Assembly: GCF_001424985.1 (NCBI RefSeq)
Contig: NZ_LMDA01000025.1
Location: forward strand, 173,474-237,473
Length of the DNA: 64,000 bases
DNA from: Rhizobium sp. Root1212
Lineage (GTDB): Bacteria; Pseudomonadota; Alphaproteobacteria; Rhizobiales; Rhizobiaceae
Direction of reading: 5' to 3'
Part shown: positions 20,117 through 29,167 of the stretch, piece after piece
Layout of the letters: each line of letters opens with the position of its first letter
How positions within the stretch are numbered: position 1 is the first letter of the stretch
Made by a program: the position numbers and the translations under genes
The notes under the pieces: model-generated
What the model saw: only the letters and a program-made list of their open reading frames with translations
What the model was told of the DNA's origin: nothing
The model's database searches: none

Positions 20117-21766
20117 TCACCCCACCGGCGGGTAGAGCAGATCGACGATGTATGAGGAGTCGAACCGCGAATCGAGCATGCCGTAGGTGGAGCGCCAGCC
20201 GGCGGCGAGCCGCGATTCGAGGAAGGCATCGGCGATGCGCCCTGCCCCAATGCGGTAGAGTTCGGCCGCAGCCGCGGCGAGCGCCAGTTGCTCGACCAGC
20301 ATTCGGGCGGCGCCCTCGTCGCGTTCGCAGAGCGACATGGCGGCCTTCAGCACATCCACCGTCTTGCGGGCGGCGGGGCCGAGATCACGGCTGATGACCT
20401 GGAACAGGAGATCGAACAACTCCTTGCCGCGCGTCAGGACGCGCAGTACATCGAGCGCCATGACGTTGCCGGAGCCTTCCCAGATCGCATTGACCGGGGC
20501 CTCGCGGTAGTGGCGGGCAATCGGCCGCTCCTCGACATAACCGCTGCCGCCGAGGCATTCCATTGCTTCGGCGATCAGGCTGGGGGCGATCTTGCAGACC
20601 CAGTATTTCGCAACCGGCGTCATGATGCGGGCATAAGCCGCGTCCTCGGCGCTGTCGCGCGCCCGGTCAAAGGCTTCCGCCAGCCGGAACGACAATGCCG
20701 TCGCGGCCGCCACGTCCAGCGCCATGTCGGCGAGAACCCGCGTCATCATCGGCTGGGCCACCAGCGGCTTGTCGAACACTTTTCGACCGCGGCAATGGTG
20801 GACGGCTTCGGCCAGCGAAGCGCGCATCATGCCGGCAGAGGCCAGCGCGCAATCGAGCCGCGTCAGCGTCACCATGTCGAGGATGGTGCGAATGCCGGCA
20901 TCGGGCGTGCCGAGCAGGAAGCCGAAAGTTTCGGAAAATTCCACCTCGGACGAGGCATTCGAGCGGTTGCCGAGCTTGTCCTTCAGCCGCTGGAAGCGGA
21001 GGCCGTTGGCGGAACCGTCTTCCAGAAGACGCGGCACGAGGAAGCAGCCCAGTCCCTCGCGGGTCTGCGCCAGCATGACGAAGGCATCGCTCATCGGCGC
21101 GGACATGAACCACTTGTGGCCGGAAAGGCGGTAGATGCCCTCACCCACCCGCTCGGCCATCGACGTGTTGGCGCGGACGTCGGTGCCGCCCTGCTTTTCC
21201 GTCATGCCCATGCCGATGGTCACGGAAGATTTCTGCATCCAGGGACGGTTGGACGAATCATATTTGCGCGACAGGATTTTCGGCGCCCATTCCTTCTGGA
21301 CGGCCGGCGACGCGGTGATCGCGGCAACGGCGGCGCTCGTCATCGTCAGCGGGCAGAGATGGCCGCATTCGAGTTGCGCCGTCAGATAAAAGCGCATGGC
21401 GCGCGCCTTGTGGGAACGGCCACTCTCGTCGGCGATGTTTTCCCAAGCCGAAGCGTGCAGGCCCGAGGTCATCGAGCGGCGCATCAGCGCATGCCAGGCC
21501 GGGTGGAATTCCACCACGTCGAGCCGTTCGCCGCGCGGACCATGGGTCCGGAGCTTCGGCACACCCTCATTGGCCATGCGCGCCAGATCCTGCGCCTCGG
21601 GCGAGGTGACGTAGCGCCCGATCGCCTCGAAATCGTCGCGCAGGGGCCGCGGCATCGAGGCGGAAATATCCACTACCAACGGGTCGGTACGGAAAGCATT
21701 GATACCGGACCAGAGTTTCGGCTGGTTCAGTTCGGCAAGTTTTTGTTCGGTCCGGTTCAGAGTCAT
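20117..21766 (-). CDS. aidB: AidB-like acyl-CoA dehydrogenase family protein
   Basis: 549 residues, the long form typical of AidB rather than ordinary acyl-CoA dehydrogenases (~380). E. coli AidB is a FAD protein of the adaptive response to alkylating agents; it binds DNA and has weak isovaleryl-CoA dehydrogenase activity. Shared segments include GMGMTEKQGGTDVRANT, HKWFMSAPMSDAF, LGNRSNASSEVEF and ECLGGSGYVEERP, and NAIWEGSGNVMALD near the end of the dehydrogenase part. The C-terminal ~100 residues form the extra helical region. No neighbouring alkylation-repair gene is present and no Ada site was recognised. Confidence 0.88.
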   Translation of the reverse strand: MTLNRTEQKLAELNQPKLWSGINAFRTDPLVVDISASMPRPLRDDFEAIGRYVTSPEAQDLARMANEGVPKLRTHGPRGERLDVVEFHPAWHALMRRSMTSGLHASAWENIADESGRSHKARAMRFYLTAQLECGHLCPLTMTSAAVAAITASPAVQKEWAPKILSRKYDSSNRPWMQKSSVTIGMGMTEKQGGTDVRANTSMAERVGEGIYRLSGHKWFMSAPMSDAFVMLAQTREGLGCFLVPRLLEDGSANGLRFQRLKDKLGNRSNASSEVEFSETFGFLLGTPDAGIRTILDMVTLTRLDCALASAGMMRASLAEAVHHCRGRKVFDKPLVAQPMMTRVLADMALDVAAATALSFRLAEAFDRARDSAEDAAYARIMTPVAKYWVCKIAPSLIAEAMECLGGSGYVEERPIARHYREAPVNAIWEGSGNVMALDVLRVLTRGKELFDLLFQVISRDLGPAARKTVDVLKAAMSLCERDEGAARMLVEQLALAAAAAELYRIGAGRIADAFLESRLAAGWRSTYGMLDSRFDSSYIVDLLYPPVG

Positions 21767-21905
21767 GCCGGGTTTCTAGCTTAACTTCCTGGCGTTAGGA
21801 ACAGCGTCGCATCCCGATATCCGGCCTACGCGCAACTATTTGCGGCTCCCTCCGAAAAAGGCACGCAAAAGCGTGTGATGGCGCGGCGAATATCCGCTTG
21901 CCGCC

Positions 21906-21934
21906 TTGCCGCTCCCGGATGCAGCCTTTATAGA
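21906..21934 (+). promoter_or_regulatory. Sigma-70-type promoter of pyrB
   Basis: -35 TTGCCG (21906-21911), 17-bp spacer, -10 TATAGA (21929-21934). The start codon lies about 30 bp downstream, so the leader is short and leaves little room for a pyr attenuator. Confidence 0.6.
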
Positions 21935-21966
21935 CCCCCAAACTCCACATCATGAGGCGGGTCCAC

Positions 21967-22926
21967 ATGGATTTCTTTCCGCATCGCCACCTGCTGGGCA
22001 TCAAAGGCCTGAGTGAGCAGGACATCACAACCCTGCTCGATCGCGCCGACGAAGCCGTCAAGATTTCGCGCCAGCGGGAAAAGAAGACCTCCACTTTGCG
22101 CGGTCTCACCCAGATCAACCTGTTCTTCGAAGCTTCGACGCGCACGCAATCCTCGTTTGAGCTGGCCGGCAAACGCCTCGGCGCCGACGTGATGAACATG
22201 TCGGTCGGCAATTCCTCGGTGAAAAAGGGCGAAACGCTGATTGACACGGCGATGACGCTGAACGCCATGCACCCGGACGTGCTGGTGGTTCGCCACTCCT
22301 CCGCCGGTGCGGCTGCGCTTTTGGCGCAAAAAGTCTCCTGCTCGGTCGTCAATGCCGGCGATGGCCAACATGAACACCCGACGCAGGCGCTGCTCGATGC
22401 GCTCACGATCCGCCGCGCCAAGGGCAAGCTGTCGCGCATCATCGTCGCCATCTGTGGCGACGTGCTGCATTCGCGCGTTGCCCGCTCGAACATCCTGCTT
22501 CTCAACCAGATGGGCGCGCGCGTCCGCGTTGTCGCACCGGCAACGCTTCTACCTTCCGGCATCGCCAATATGAGCGTCGAAGTCTACCATTCCATGGAAG
22601 AAGGCCTGAAGGGCGCCGATGTCGTCATGATGCTGCGCCTGCAGCGCGAGCGCATGGCCGGCGCCTTCGTTCCGTCCGTCCGCGAATATTTCCGCTATTA
22701 CGGGCTGGATGCCGAGAAGCTGAAAGCGGCGAAGGAAGACGCCCTCGTCATGCACCCAGGCCCGATGAACCGCGGCGTCGAAATCGCCTCCGAAATCGCC
22801 GACGGTCCGCAGAGCGTGATCGAGCAGCAGGTCGAGATGGGCGTCGCCGTGCGCATGGCGGTCATGGAAACGTTGCTTCTTTCTCAGAATCCCCAACTTT
22901 CTGAAAAGGGAGGGCCGTTCGCATGA
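21967..22926 (+). CDS. pyrB: Aspartate carbamoyltransferase catalytic subunit
   Basis: Second step of pyrimidine synthesis: carbamoyl phosphate plus aspartate to carbamoyl aspartate. 319 residues from ATG 21967 (an ATG five codons upstream is possible). Active-site motifs: [12 protein letters not shown] for carbamoyl phosphate, [11 protein letters not shown], and [11 protein letters not shown]. There is no pyrI nearby; instead the stop overlaps the start of a dihydroorotase-like gene by four bases, as in Pseudomonas, where an inactive dihydroorotase partners the catalytic subunit. Confidence 0.96.
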   Translation: MDFFPHRHLLGIKGLSEQDITTLLDRADEAVKISRQREKKTSTLRGLTQINLFFEASTRTQSSFELAGKRLGADVMNMSVGNSSVKKGETLIDTAMTLNAMHPDVLVVRHSSAGAAALLAQKVSCSVVNAGDGQHEHPTQALLDALTIRRAKGKLSRIIVAICGDVLHSRVARSNILLLNQMGARVRVVAPATLLPSGIANMSVEVYHSMEEGLKGADVVMMLRLQRERMAGAFVPSVREYFRYYGLDAEKLKAAKEDALVMHPGPMNRGVEIASEIADGPQSVIEQQVEMGVAVRMAVMETLLLSQNPQLSEKGGPFA

Positions 22927-24212
22927 GCCAGTCCATCGTTCTCTCCAATATCCGGATCATCGACCCGTCGCGGAACCTCGATGAAGTTGGCACCATCATC
23001 GTTACAGATGGCGTGATCGTCGCAGCCGGCAAGGATGCGGCCAATCAGGGCGCGCCAGAAGGCGCCGAAATCAAGGACTGCACCGGCCTCGTCGCCGTTC
23101 CCGGACTTGTCGATGCCCGCGTTTTCGTTGGCGAACCCGGCGCGGAACACCGCGAAACAATCGAATCAGCCTCGCGGGCCGCAGCTGTCGGCGGCGTGAC
23201 CTCCTTCATCGCCATGCCGGATACCGATCCGGTCATCGACGATATCGCCCTTGTCGAATTCATGCAGAAGAACGCGCGCGACAAGGCCGTGGTCAACGTC
23301 TATCCTGCAGCAGCGCTGACGAAGGGCCTCAAGGGCACTGAAATGACGGAATTCGGCCTGTTGCGCGAGGCCGGCGCCGTCTGTTTCACCAATGGGCGCC
23401 ATGGCCTCCACGACACGCTCGTCCTTCGCCGCGCCATGACCTACGCCCGCGAATTCGGCTCGGTCATCGCGCTCGAAACCCGTGACCGGTATCTGGGCGC
23501 CGGCGGCGTCATGAACGAAGGGCTGCTGGCAAGCTGGCTCGGACTTTCCGGCATCCCCCGCGAGGCGGAGATCATCCCGCTCGAGCGCGACCTGCGCGTC
23601 GCGGGCCTGACCAGGGCCGCCTACCATGCCGCCAGCATCTCCGTACCCGAATCGGCAGACGCGATCGAACTTGCCCGCACGCGCGGCGCCAACGTCACCT
23701 GCGGCATCTCGATCAACAACCTGACGCTCAACGAAAACGACATCGGTGAATACCGCACCTTCTTCAAGCTCTCGCCGCCGCTACGCGGCGAAGACGACCG
23801 GGTGAAGATGGTCGAGGCGCTGGCGAAGGGCACGATCGACATCATCGTTTCCTCGCACGACCCGCAGGATGTCGATACCAAGCGCCTGCCCTTTGCCGAT
23901 GCCGCCGACGGTGCGATCGGCCTCGAAACGCTGCTGGCGGCCGCCCTGCGCCTCCATCACGATGGCTCGGTACCGCTGATGCGCCTCGTCGATGCGCTCT
24001 CGACCCGCCCAGCCGCCATCTTCGGTCTCGATGCCGGCACCCTAAAGCCCGGTGCCAAGGCGGATATCGCGGTGATCGATCTCGACGAACCGTGGATACT
24101 CTCCGAGGCCGCGATCGTCTCGCGTTCGAAGAACACGCCTTTCGAAAATGCCCGCTTTACCGGCCGGGTGGTTCAAACCTATGTTGCGGGAAAACTGGTT
24201 CACGCCCTTTGA
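22923..24212 (+). CDS. pyrX: Dihydroorotase-like protein lacking metal ligands (PyrC'/PyrX)
   Basis: 429 residues with the amidohydrolase fold of class I dihydroorotase. The catalytic signatures are gone: the usual HxH after PGLVD reads [14 protein letters not shown]; the later His/Asp stretch reads [12 protein letters not shown] reads SINN; and the catalytic Asp in TDHAPH reads SSHDPQD. The scaffold ([23 protein letters not shown]) is kept. In Pseudomonas such an inactive homologue is required to assemble active aspartate carbamoyltransferase. The 4-bp overlap with pyrB supports the same structural role here. A true pyrC should lie elsewhere. Usually annotated simply as dihydroorotase. Confidence 0.88.
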   Translation: MSQSIVLSNIRIIDPSRNLDEVGTIIVTDGVIVAAGKDAANQGAPEGAEIKDCTGLVAVPGLVDARVFVGEPGAEHRETIESASRAAAVGGVTSFIAMPDTDPVIDDIALVEFMQKNARDKAVVNVYPAAALTKGLKGTEMTEFGLLREAGAVCFTNGRHGLHDTLVLRRAMTYAREFGSVIALETRDRYLGAGGVMNEGLLASWLGLSGIPREAEIIPLERDLRVAGLTRAAYHAASISVPESADAIELARTRGANVTCGISINNLTLNENDIGEYRTFFKLSPPLRGEDDRVKMVEALAKGTIDIIVSSHDPQDVDTKRLPFADAADGAIGLETLLAAALRLHHDGSVPLMRLVDALSTRPAAIFGLDAGTLKPGAKADIAVIDLDEPWILSEAAIVSRSKNTPFENARFTGRVVQTYVAGKLVHAL

Positions 24213-24234
24213 GACGTGACGGCGGGAGGACGTG

Positions 24235-24849
24235 GTGGAAAGCAATTTTTGGCAATTGAGCCCGGCCCTGACGGCTGTCAGCGCCGTCCTTGGGTACCTG
24301 CTCGGCTCCATACCCTTCGGGCTGATCCTGACGCGCATGGCCGGCCTCGGCGACGTGCGCAAGATCGGCTCCGGCAATATCGGCGCGACCAACGTCTTGA
24401 GAACCGGCAACAAGAAGCTTGCCGCCGCAACGCTGCTGCTCGATGCCCTGAAGGGAACGGCAGCCGCGCTCGTCGCCAAATATCTCTGGGGTTTGGATGC
24501 GGCCCTCGTCGCCGGCTTCGCCGCCTTCATCGGGCACCTCTTTCCCGTATGGCTGGGGTTCAAGGGCGGCAAGGGCGTTGCGACCTATATCGGCGTCCTG
24601 CTCGGCGTCGCGCCGCTGATGGTGCTGGTCTTTGCTGCCGTCTGGCTTTTGTTTGCCAAGTTGAGCCGTTATTCATCGCTCGCCGCACTGGTTGCAACTC
24701 TTGTCGTTCCGGTTGTATCCTACGCTATCGGGGATACCAAACCGGCCATCCTTTTCGCCATCATGACGCTCATTACTTGGATCAAGCACAAAGCGAACAT
24801 CCAGCGTCTCCTGGCAGGAACGGAAAGCCGGATAGGCGACAAGGGATAG
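24235..24849 (+). CDS. plsY: Glycerol-3-phosphate acyltransferase PlsY
   Basis: Inner-membrane enzyme using acyl phosphate (from PlsX) to acylate glycerol-3-phosphate, the first step of phospholipid synthesis. 204 residues with about five membrane segments. The three family motifs are present: [20 protein letters not shown] and [10 protein letters not shown]. The start is one of two adjacent GTG codons; 24235 gives better spacing to GGAGG (24225-24229). Downstream of pyrX, 8 bp before dprA. Confidence 0.94.
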   Translation: MESNFWQLSPALTAVSAVLGYLLGSIPFGLILTRMAGLGDVRKIGSGNIGATNVLRTGNKKLAAATLLLDALKGTAAALVAKYLWGLDAALVAGFAAFIGHLFPVWLGFKGGKGVATYIGVLLGVAPLMVLVFAAVWLLFAKLSRYSSLAALVATLVVPVVSYAIGDTKPAILFAIMTLITWIKHKANIQRLLAGTESRIGDKG

Positions 24850-24857
24850 GGGTCTGA

Positions 24858-26006
24858 ATGTCTGATGTCAGCGCGGAACGAACGGGAATTGCGCTGACGG
24901 AAAGACAAAGGCTGGCGTGGCTGCGGCTGATCCGCAGCGACAATGTCGGCCCCGCCACCTTCCGCGATCTCATCAATCATTTCGGATCGGCCGAAACGGC
25001 GTTGGACATGCTGCCGGAGCTTTCGCGCCGGGGCGGTTCCGCCCGCAGCATCCGGGTCGCAACGCCCGGCGAAGCGGAACGGGAAATGCAGATGGCGTCC
25101 CGCCTCGGTGCGCGTTTCGTCGGCATCGGCGAGCCCGACTATCCTGTTGCCCTGCGCCAGATCGAAGGCGCACCGCCGCTTCTCACCATCAAGGGCCGTC
25201 TCCAGACCGCCGCCCTGCCCGCGCTCGGGATTGTCGGCTCGCGCAACGCGTCGATCGCCGGCGGCAAGTTCGCCGCGATGATGGCCCGCGAAGTTGGTGG
25301 CGCCGGTTATGCCATCATATCCGGTCTTGCCCGCGGCATCGATACGGCGGCCCACCGCGCCAGCCTTGAAACCGGCACGATCGCCGCGCTCGCAGGCGGG
25401 CTCGACCGCGCCTACCCGCCTGAAAACGTCCGGCTTCTCGACGAGATCACCGGCGGCAACGGGCTTGCCATTACGGAAATGCCGCTCGGCTGGGAACCCC
25501 GCGCCCGCGATTTTCCGCGCCGGAACCGGCTGATCGCCGGGGTTTCGCTCGGCCTTCTCGTCGTCGAAGCGGCGCAACGCTCGGGATCGCTGATCACCGC
25601 CCGTTATGCCGCCGATTTCGGGCGGATCGTCTTTGCCGTGCCGGGCTCGCCGCTCGATCCGCGCAGCCACGGCACCAACCGGCTGATCAAGGACGGTGCG
25701 ACCCTGACGTCAGAGGCCCGCGATATCCTCGAAGTCCTTGCGCCCATCAGCCGGATCGATCTCTTTTCGCAACAGCAAGCCGAGGAACCCGAAAACACGG
25801 CGCCGCCGCCACAAGCGCCGCCAAGCGATGACGAGCGGGCCGCAATCGTCGATGCACTCGGCCCCACGCCGGTTGATATCGACGACATAATCCGCCACAC
25901 CGGCGCGCCGGCATCTACGGTCTATCTCATACTGTTGGAACTGGATTTGGCAGGTCGTCTTCACCGCCATGTCGGCGGTCTGGTCTCTCTGGACCTGACC
26001 CTATGA
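24858..26006 (+). CDS. dprA: DNA-processing protein DprA (Smf)
   Basis: Binds single-stranded DNA entering the cell and loads RecA during natural transformation; widely conserved even in species not known to be competent. 382 residues: an N-terminal SAM-like region, the Rossmann-fold core with GIVGSRNASIAGG, ISGLARGIDTAAHRASL, GGLDRAYPPEN and RRNRLIAG, then a Pro/Ala linker and a C-terminal winged-helix (DML1-like) domain from about residue 320. Convergent with the next small gene, overlapping it by 6 bp. Confidence 0.94.
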   Translation: MSDVSAERTGIALTERQRLAWLRLIRSDNVGPATFRDLINHFGSAETALDMLPELSRRGGSARSIRVATPGEAEREMQMASRLGARFVGIGEPDYPVALRQIEGAPPLLTIKGRLQTAALPALGIVGSRNASIAGGKFAAMMAREVGGAGYAIISGLARGIDTAAHRASLETGTIAALAGGLDRAYPPENVRLLDEITGGNGLAITEMPLGWEPRARDFPRRNRLIAGVSLGLLVVEAAQRSGSLITARYAADFGRIVFAVPGSPLDPRSHGTNRLIKDGATLTSEARDILEVLAPISRIDLFSQQQAEEPENTAPPPQAPPSDDERAAIVDALGPTPVDIDDIIRHTGAPASTVYLILLELDLAGRLHRHVGGLVSLDLTL

Positions 26007-26192
26007 CGATGCCCGGCGACGTGACACGATATCGCCGGCCTCTACTGCCGCCATCTCGATGAGATAGACGAGCATGTCTTCCCGTTGCCCGGAGGCCATG
26101 GTTCTGAGCTCACCCAGCATGTGCCGGATATAGATAATGATCTCGGGCGATGGGGCTTCCGGCAGATCGTCCACTTCCTGTTTCGACATCAT
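26001..26192 (-). CDS. Small conserved hypothetical protein
   Basis: 63 residues from ATG 26192 (a second ATG follows directly). Soluble and acidic N-terminal half (SKQEVDDLPEAPSPEIIIY), then helical (IRHMLGELRTMASGQ, MLVYLIEMAAVEAGD) with a basic end. No known domain; I recall similar short proteins next to dprA/topA in rhizobia. No clear ribosome binding site. Confidence 0.6.
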   Translation of the reverse strand: MMSKQEVDDLPEAPSPEIIIYIRHMLGELRTMASGQREDMLVYLIEMAAVEAGDIVSRRRASS

Positions 26193-26489
26193 CGGCAGCG
26201 CATTCTTTCTCTGCTCGTCACAACCAGCAGCTCTGTTGGGCGGCGCGAGCAAACCCGGCACGCCATGATTCTAGCCAATGTCTTCCTGACTCGGTACACT
26301 TCAGGAACGATAGCACCAATATCTATAATTGCAATATTAACGTATTTACGCATAGGTTGCATAGCGTTGTGTGTCGCTAATTTTCCCTCGGGCACTTGAC
26401 CCCGGACGAATCCCTGTCCATGTCGGGGCTACTCTCTTTCAAGCGCGCATTCGAGTTGCAGCGCGCGTACAAATGGTTGTTCCAGGAAT
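26193..26489. other. Intergenic region upstream of topA
   Basis: 297 bp with an AT-rich patch around 26305-26350 that contrasts with the GC-rich surroundings and may hold promoters for topA and the divergent small gene. The topA ribosome binding site is weak (AGGA close to the ATG). No specific promoter is called. Confidence 0.4.
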
Positions 26490-29165
26490 ATGACTAGCGT
26501 CGTCGTCGTCGAATCGCCTGCCAAGGCAAAGACCATCAATAAATATCTGGGGCCTGGATATAAGGTGCTGGCCTCCTTCGGCCATGTGCGTGATCTTCCC
26601 GCCAAGGACGGCTCCGTGCTGCCCGACGAGGATTTCGCCATGTCGTGGGAAGTCGACAGCGCGTCCGCCAAGCGCGTAAACGACATCGGCGCGGCGCTGA
26701 AGGCCTCAGACGGCCTGATCCTCGCAACCGACCCGGATCGCGAGGGAGAGGCGATTTCCTGGCACGTGCTCGATCTTCTGAAAAAGAAGAAGCTGATTGG
26801 CGACAAGCCAGTCCAGCGCGTGGTCTTCAACGCCATCACCAAGAAGGCCGTTCTCGATGCGATGGCCAATCCGCGTGATATCGACGTTCCGCTGGTCGAT
26901 GCCTATCTCGCCCGCCGCGCGCTGGACTATCTCGTCGGCTTCAACCTCTCGCCGGTTCTCTGGCGTAAGCTGCCGGGTGCCCGCTCGGCCGGCCGCGTGC
27001 AGTCCGTGGCGCTGCGCCTCGTCTGCGACCGTGAAGGTGAAATCGAACGCTTCGTTTCGGAAGAATACTGGAACATTTCCGCGCTCTTGAAGACGCCGCG
27101 CGGTGACGAATTCGAGGCCCGGCTGGTTTCGGCAGACGGCAAGCGCTTGCAGGCACGCTCGGTCGGCAACGGCGAAGACGCCAATCGCCTGAAGACGCTG
27201 CTGGAAGGTGCAAGCTATGTCGTCGACACCGTCGAGGCAAAGCCGGTCAAGCGCAATCCCTCGCCGCCCTTCACCACCTCGACCTTGCAGCAGGCCGCTT
27301 CCTCCAAGCTCGGCTTTTCGGCCTCGCGCACCATGCAGGTGGCGCAGCGGCTCTATGAGGGCCTCGATCTCGGCGGCGAAACCGTCGGTCTGATCACCTA
27401 TATGCGTACCGACGGCGTGCAGATGGCACCGGAGGCGATCGATGCCGCCCGCGCCGCGATCGGCGACCAGTTCGGCGCCCGTTACGTGCCGGACAAGGCG
27501 CGGATCTATACCACCAAGGCGAAAAACGCCCAGGAAGCCCACGAAGCGATCCGCCCGACCGACTTCAACCGCACGCCGGACCAGGTCAAGCGCTACCTCG
27601 ACGCCGACCAACTGCGCCTCTACGACCTCATCTGGAAACGCGGCATCGCCAGCCAGATGGCGTCCGCCGAGATCGAGCGCACAACGGTCGAAATCCTTGC
27701 CGACAACGGCGGCCAGAAGGCTGGTTTGCGCGCTGTCGGCTCGGTCATCCGCTTCGACGGCTTCATCGCCGCCTATACCGACCAGAAGGAAGACGGCGAA
27801 CAGAGCGACGACGGGGATGACGAAGGCCGTCTGCCCGAAATCAACGCCCGCGAAAAACTGGCCAAGCAGAAGATCAATGCCAGCCAGCATTTCACCGAAC
27901 CGCCGCCGCGCTACTCGGAAGCAAGCCTGATCAAGAAGATGGAAGAGCTGGGCATTGGCCGGCCCTCCACCTATGCCGCGACGCTCGCCACCCTGCGTGA
28001 CCGCGAATATGTGACCATCGACAAGCGCAAGCTGATCCCGGAAGCCAAGGGGCGTCTCGTCACCGCCTTCCTCGAAAGCTTCTTCGCCCGTTATGTCGAA
28101 TATGACTTCACGGCATCGCTCGAAGAAAAGCTCGACCAGATTTCGGCCGGCGAACTCAACTGGAAGGACGTTCTGCGCGACTTCTGGAAGGATTTCTTCG
28201 CACAGATCGAAGACACCAAGGAACTGCGTGTTACCAACGTTCTCGACGCGCTGAACGAGGAACTGGCGCCGCTCGTCTTCCCGAAGCGTGAGGACGGCAG
28301 CGATCCGCGCATCTGCCAGGTCTGCGGCACCGGAAAGCTTTCGCTGAAGCTCGGCAAGTACGGCGCCTTCGTCGGCTGCTCGAACTATCCGGAATGCAAC
28401 TTCACCCGCCAGCTGTCCTCCGATAGCAACGGCGAAGAAGCAGCAGCCGTGAACGAACCGCAGTCGCTCGGCAAGGACCCGCATACGGGCGAAGAAATCA
28501 CCCTGCGCAGCGGCCGCTTCGGACCTTACGTCCAGCGTGGCGACGGCAAGGATGCCAAGCGCTCCAGCCTGCCGAAGGGCTGGACACCCGCAACGGTCGA
28601 TCACGAAAAGGCGGTCGCCCTGCTCTCGCTGCCGCGCGATATCGGCGCGCATCCCGAAACCGGCAAGATGATCTCCTCCGGCCTCGGCCGCTATGGGCCG
28701 TTCATTCTCTCGGATGGCAAATACGCCAATCTGGAGAGCATCGAGGACGTGTTCTCGATCGGCCTCAACCGTGCCGTTGCGGTTCTCGCCGACAAGCAGT
28801 CGAAGGCCGGCGCCGGCCGCGGTGCGGCCCAGGCGGCACTGAAGGAACTCGGCGAGCATCCAGCAGGTGGCGCGGTCACCGTTCGCGACGGGCGTTATGG
28901 TCCCTATGTGAACTGGGGCAAGATCAATGCGACGTTGCCGAAGGGCAAGGAGCCGCAATCGGTGACGCTCGAAGAGGCGATCCCGCTTCTGGCCGAGCGC
29001 GCGGCCAAGAGCGGTGTCAAGGCACCGAAGGCAAAGGCTGCGCCCAAGGCAAAAGCTGCGGCCAAGCCGAAGGCTGCAGCGGAAAAAGCTGAGAAGCCGA
29101 AGGCGGCCGCCAAGAAGACGACCGCGACCAAGGCAAAAGCCGCGCCTAAGGCCAAGAAAGGCTGA
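26490..29165 (+). CDS. topA: DNA topoisomerase I
   Basis: Type IA topoisomerase that relaxes negative supercoils. 891 residues. N-terminal TOPRIM domain with VVESPAKAKT and the acidic DPDREGEAISWH; the active-site Tyr is residue 304 in LITYMRTDG. A C-terminal zinc ribbon follows (CQVCGTGKLSLKLGKYGAF ... CSNYPEC), then repeat domains with the recurring RYGPY/RFGPYV element. The last ~60 residues are a Lys/Ala-rich tail typical of alphaproteobacterial TopA. rnr starts 2 bp after the stop. Confidence 0.97.
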   Translation: MTSVVVVESPAKAKTINKYLGPGYKVLASFGHVRDLPAKDGSVLPDEDFAMSWEVDSASAKRVNDIGAALKASDGLILATDPDREGEAISWHVLDLLKKKKLIGDKPVQRVVFNAITKKAVLDAMANPRDIDVPLVDAYLARRALDYLVGFNLSPVLWRKLPGARSAGRVQSVALRLVCDREGEIERFVSEEYWNISALLKTPRGDEFEARLVSADGKRLQARSVGNGEDANRLKTLLEGASYVVDTVEAKPVKRNPSPPFTTSTLQQAASSKLGFSASRTMQVAQRLYEGLDLGGETVGLITYMRTDGVQMAPEAIDAARAAIGDQFGARYVPDKARIYTTKAKNAQEAHEAIRPTDFNRTPDQVKRYLDADQLRLYDLIWKRGIASQMASAEIERTTVEILADNGGQKAGLRAVGSVIRFDGFIAAYTDQKEDGEQSDDGDDEGRLPEINAREKLAKQKINASQHFTEPPPRYSEASLIKKMEELGIGRPSTYAATLATLRDREYVTIDKRKLIPEAKGRLVTAFLESFFARYVEYDFTASLEEKLDQISAGELNWKDVLRDFWKDFFAQIEDTKELRVTNVLDALNEELAPLVFPKREDGSDPRICQVCGTGKLSLKLGKYGAFVGCSNYPECNFTRQLSSDSNGEEAAAVNEPQSLGKDPHTGEEITLRSGRFGPYVQRGDGKDAKRSSLPKGWTPATVDHEKAVALLSLPRDIGAHPETGKMISSGLGRYGPFILSDGKYANLESIEDVFSIGLNRAVAVLADKQSKAGAGRGAAQAALKELGEHPAGGAVTVRDGRYGPYVNWGKINATLPKGKEPQSVTLEEAIPLLAERAAKSGVKAPKAKAAPKAKAAAKPKAAAEKAEKPKAAAKKTTATKAKAAPKAKKG

Positions 29166-29167
29166 CT

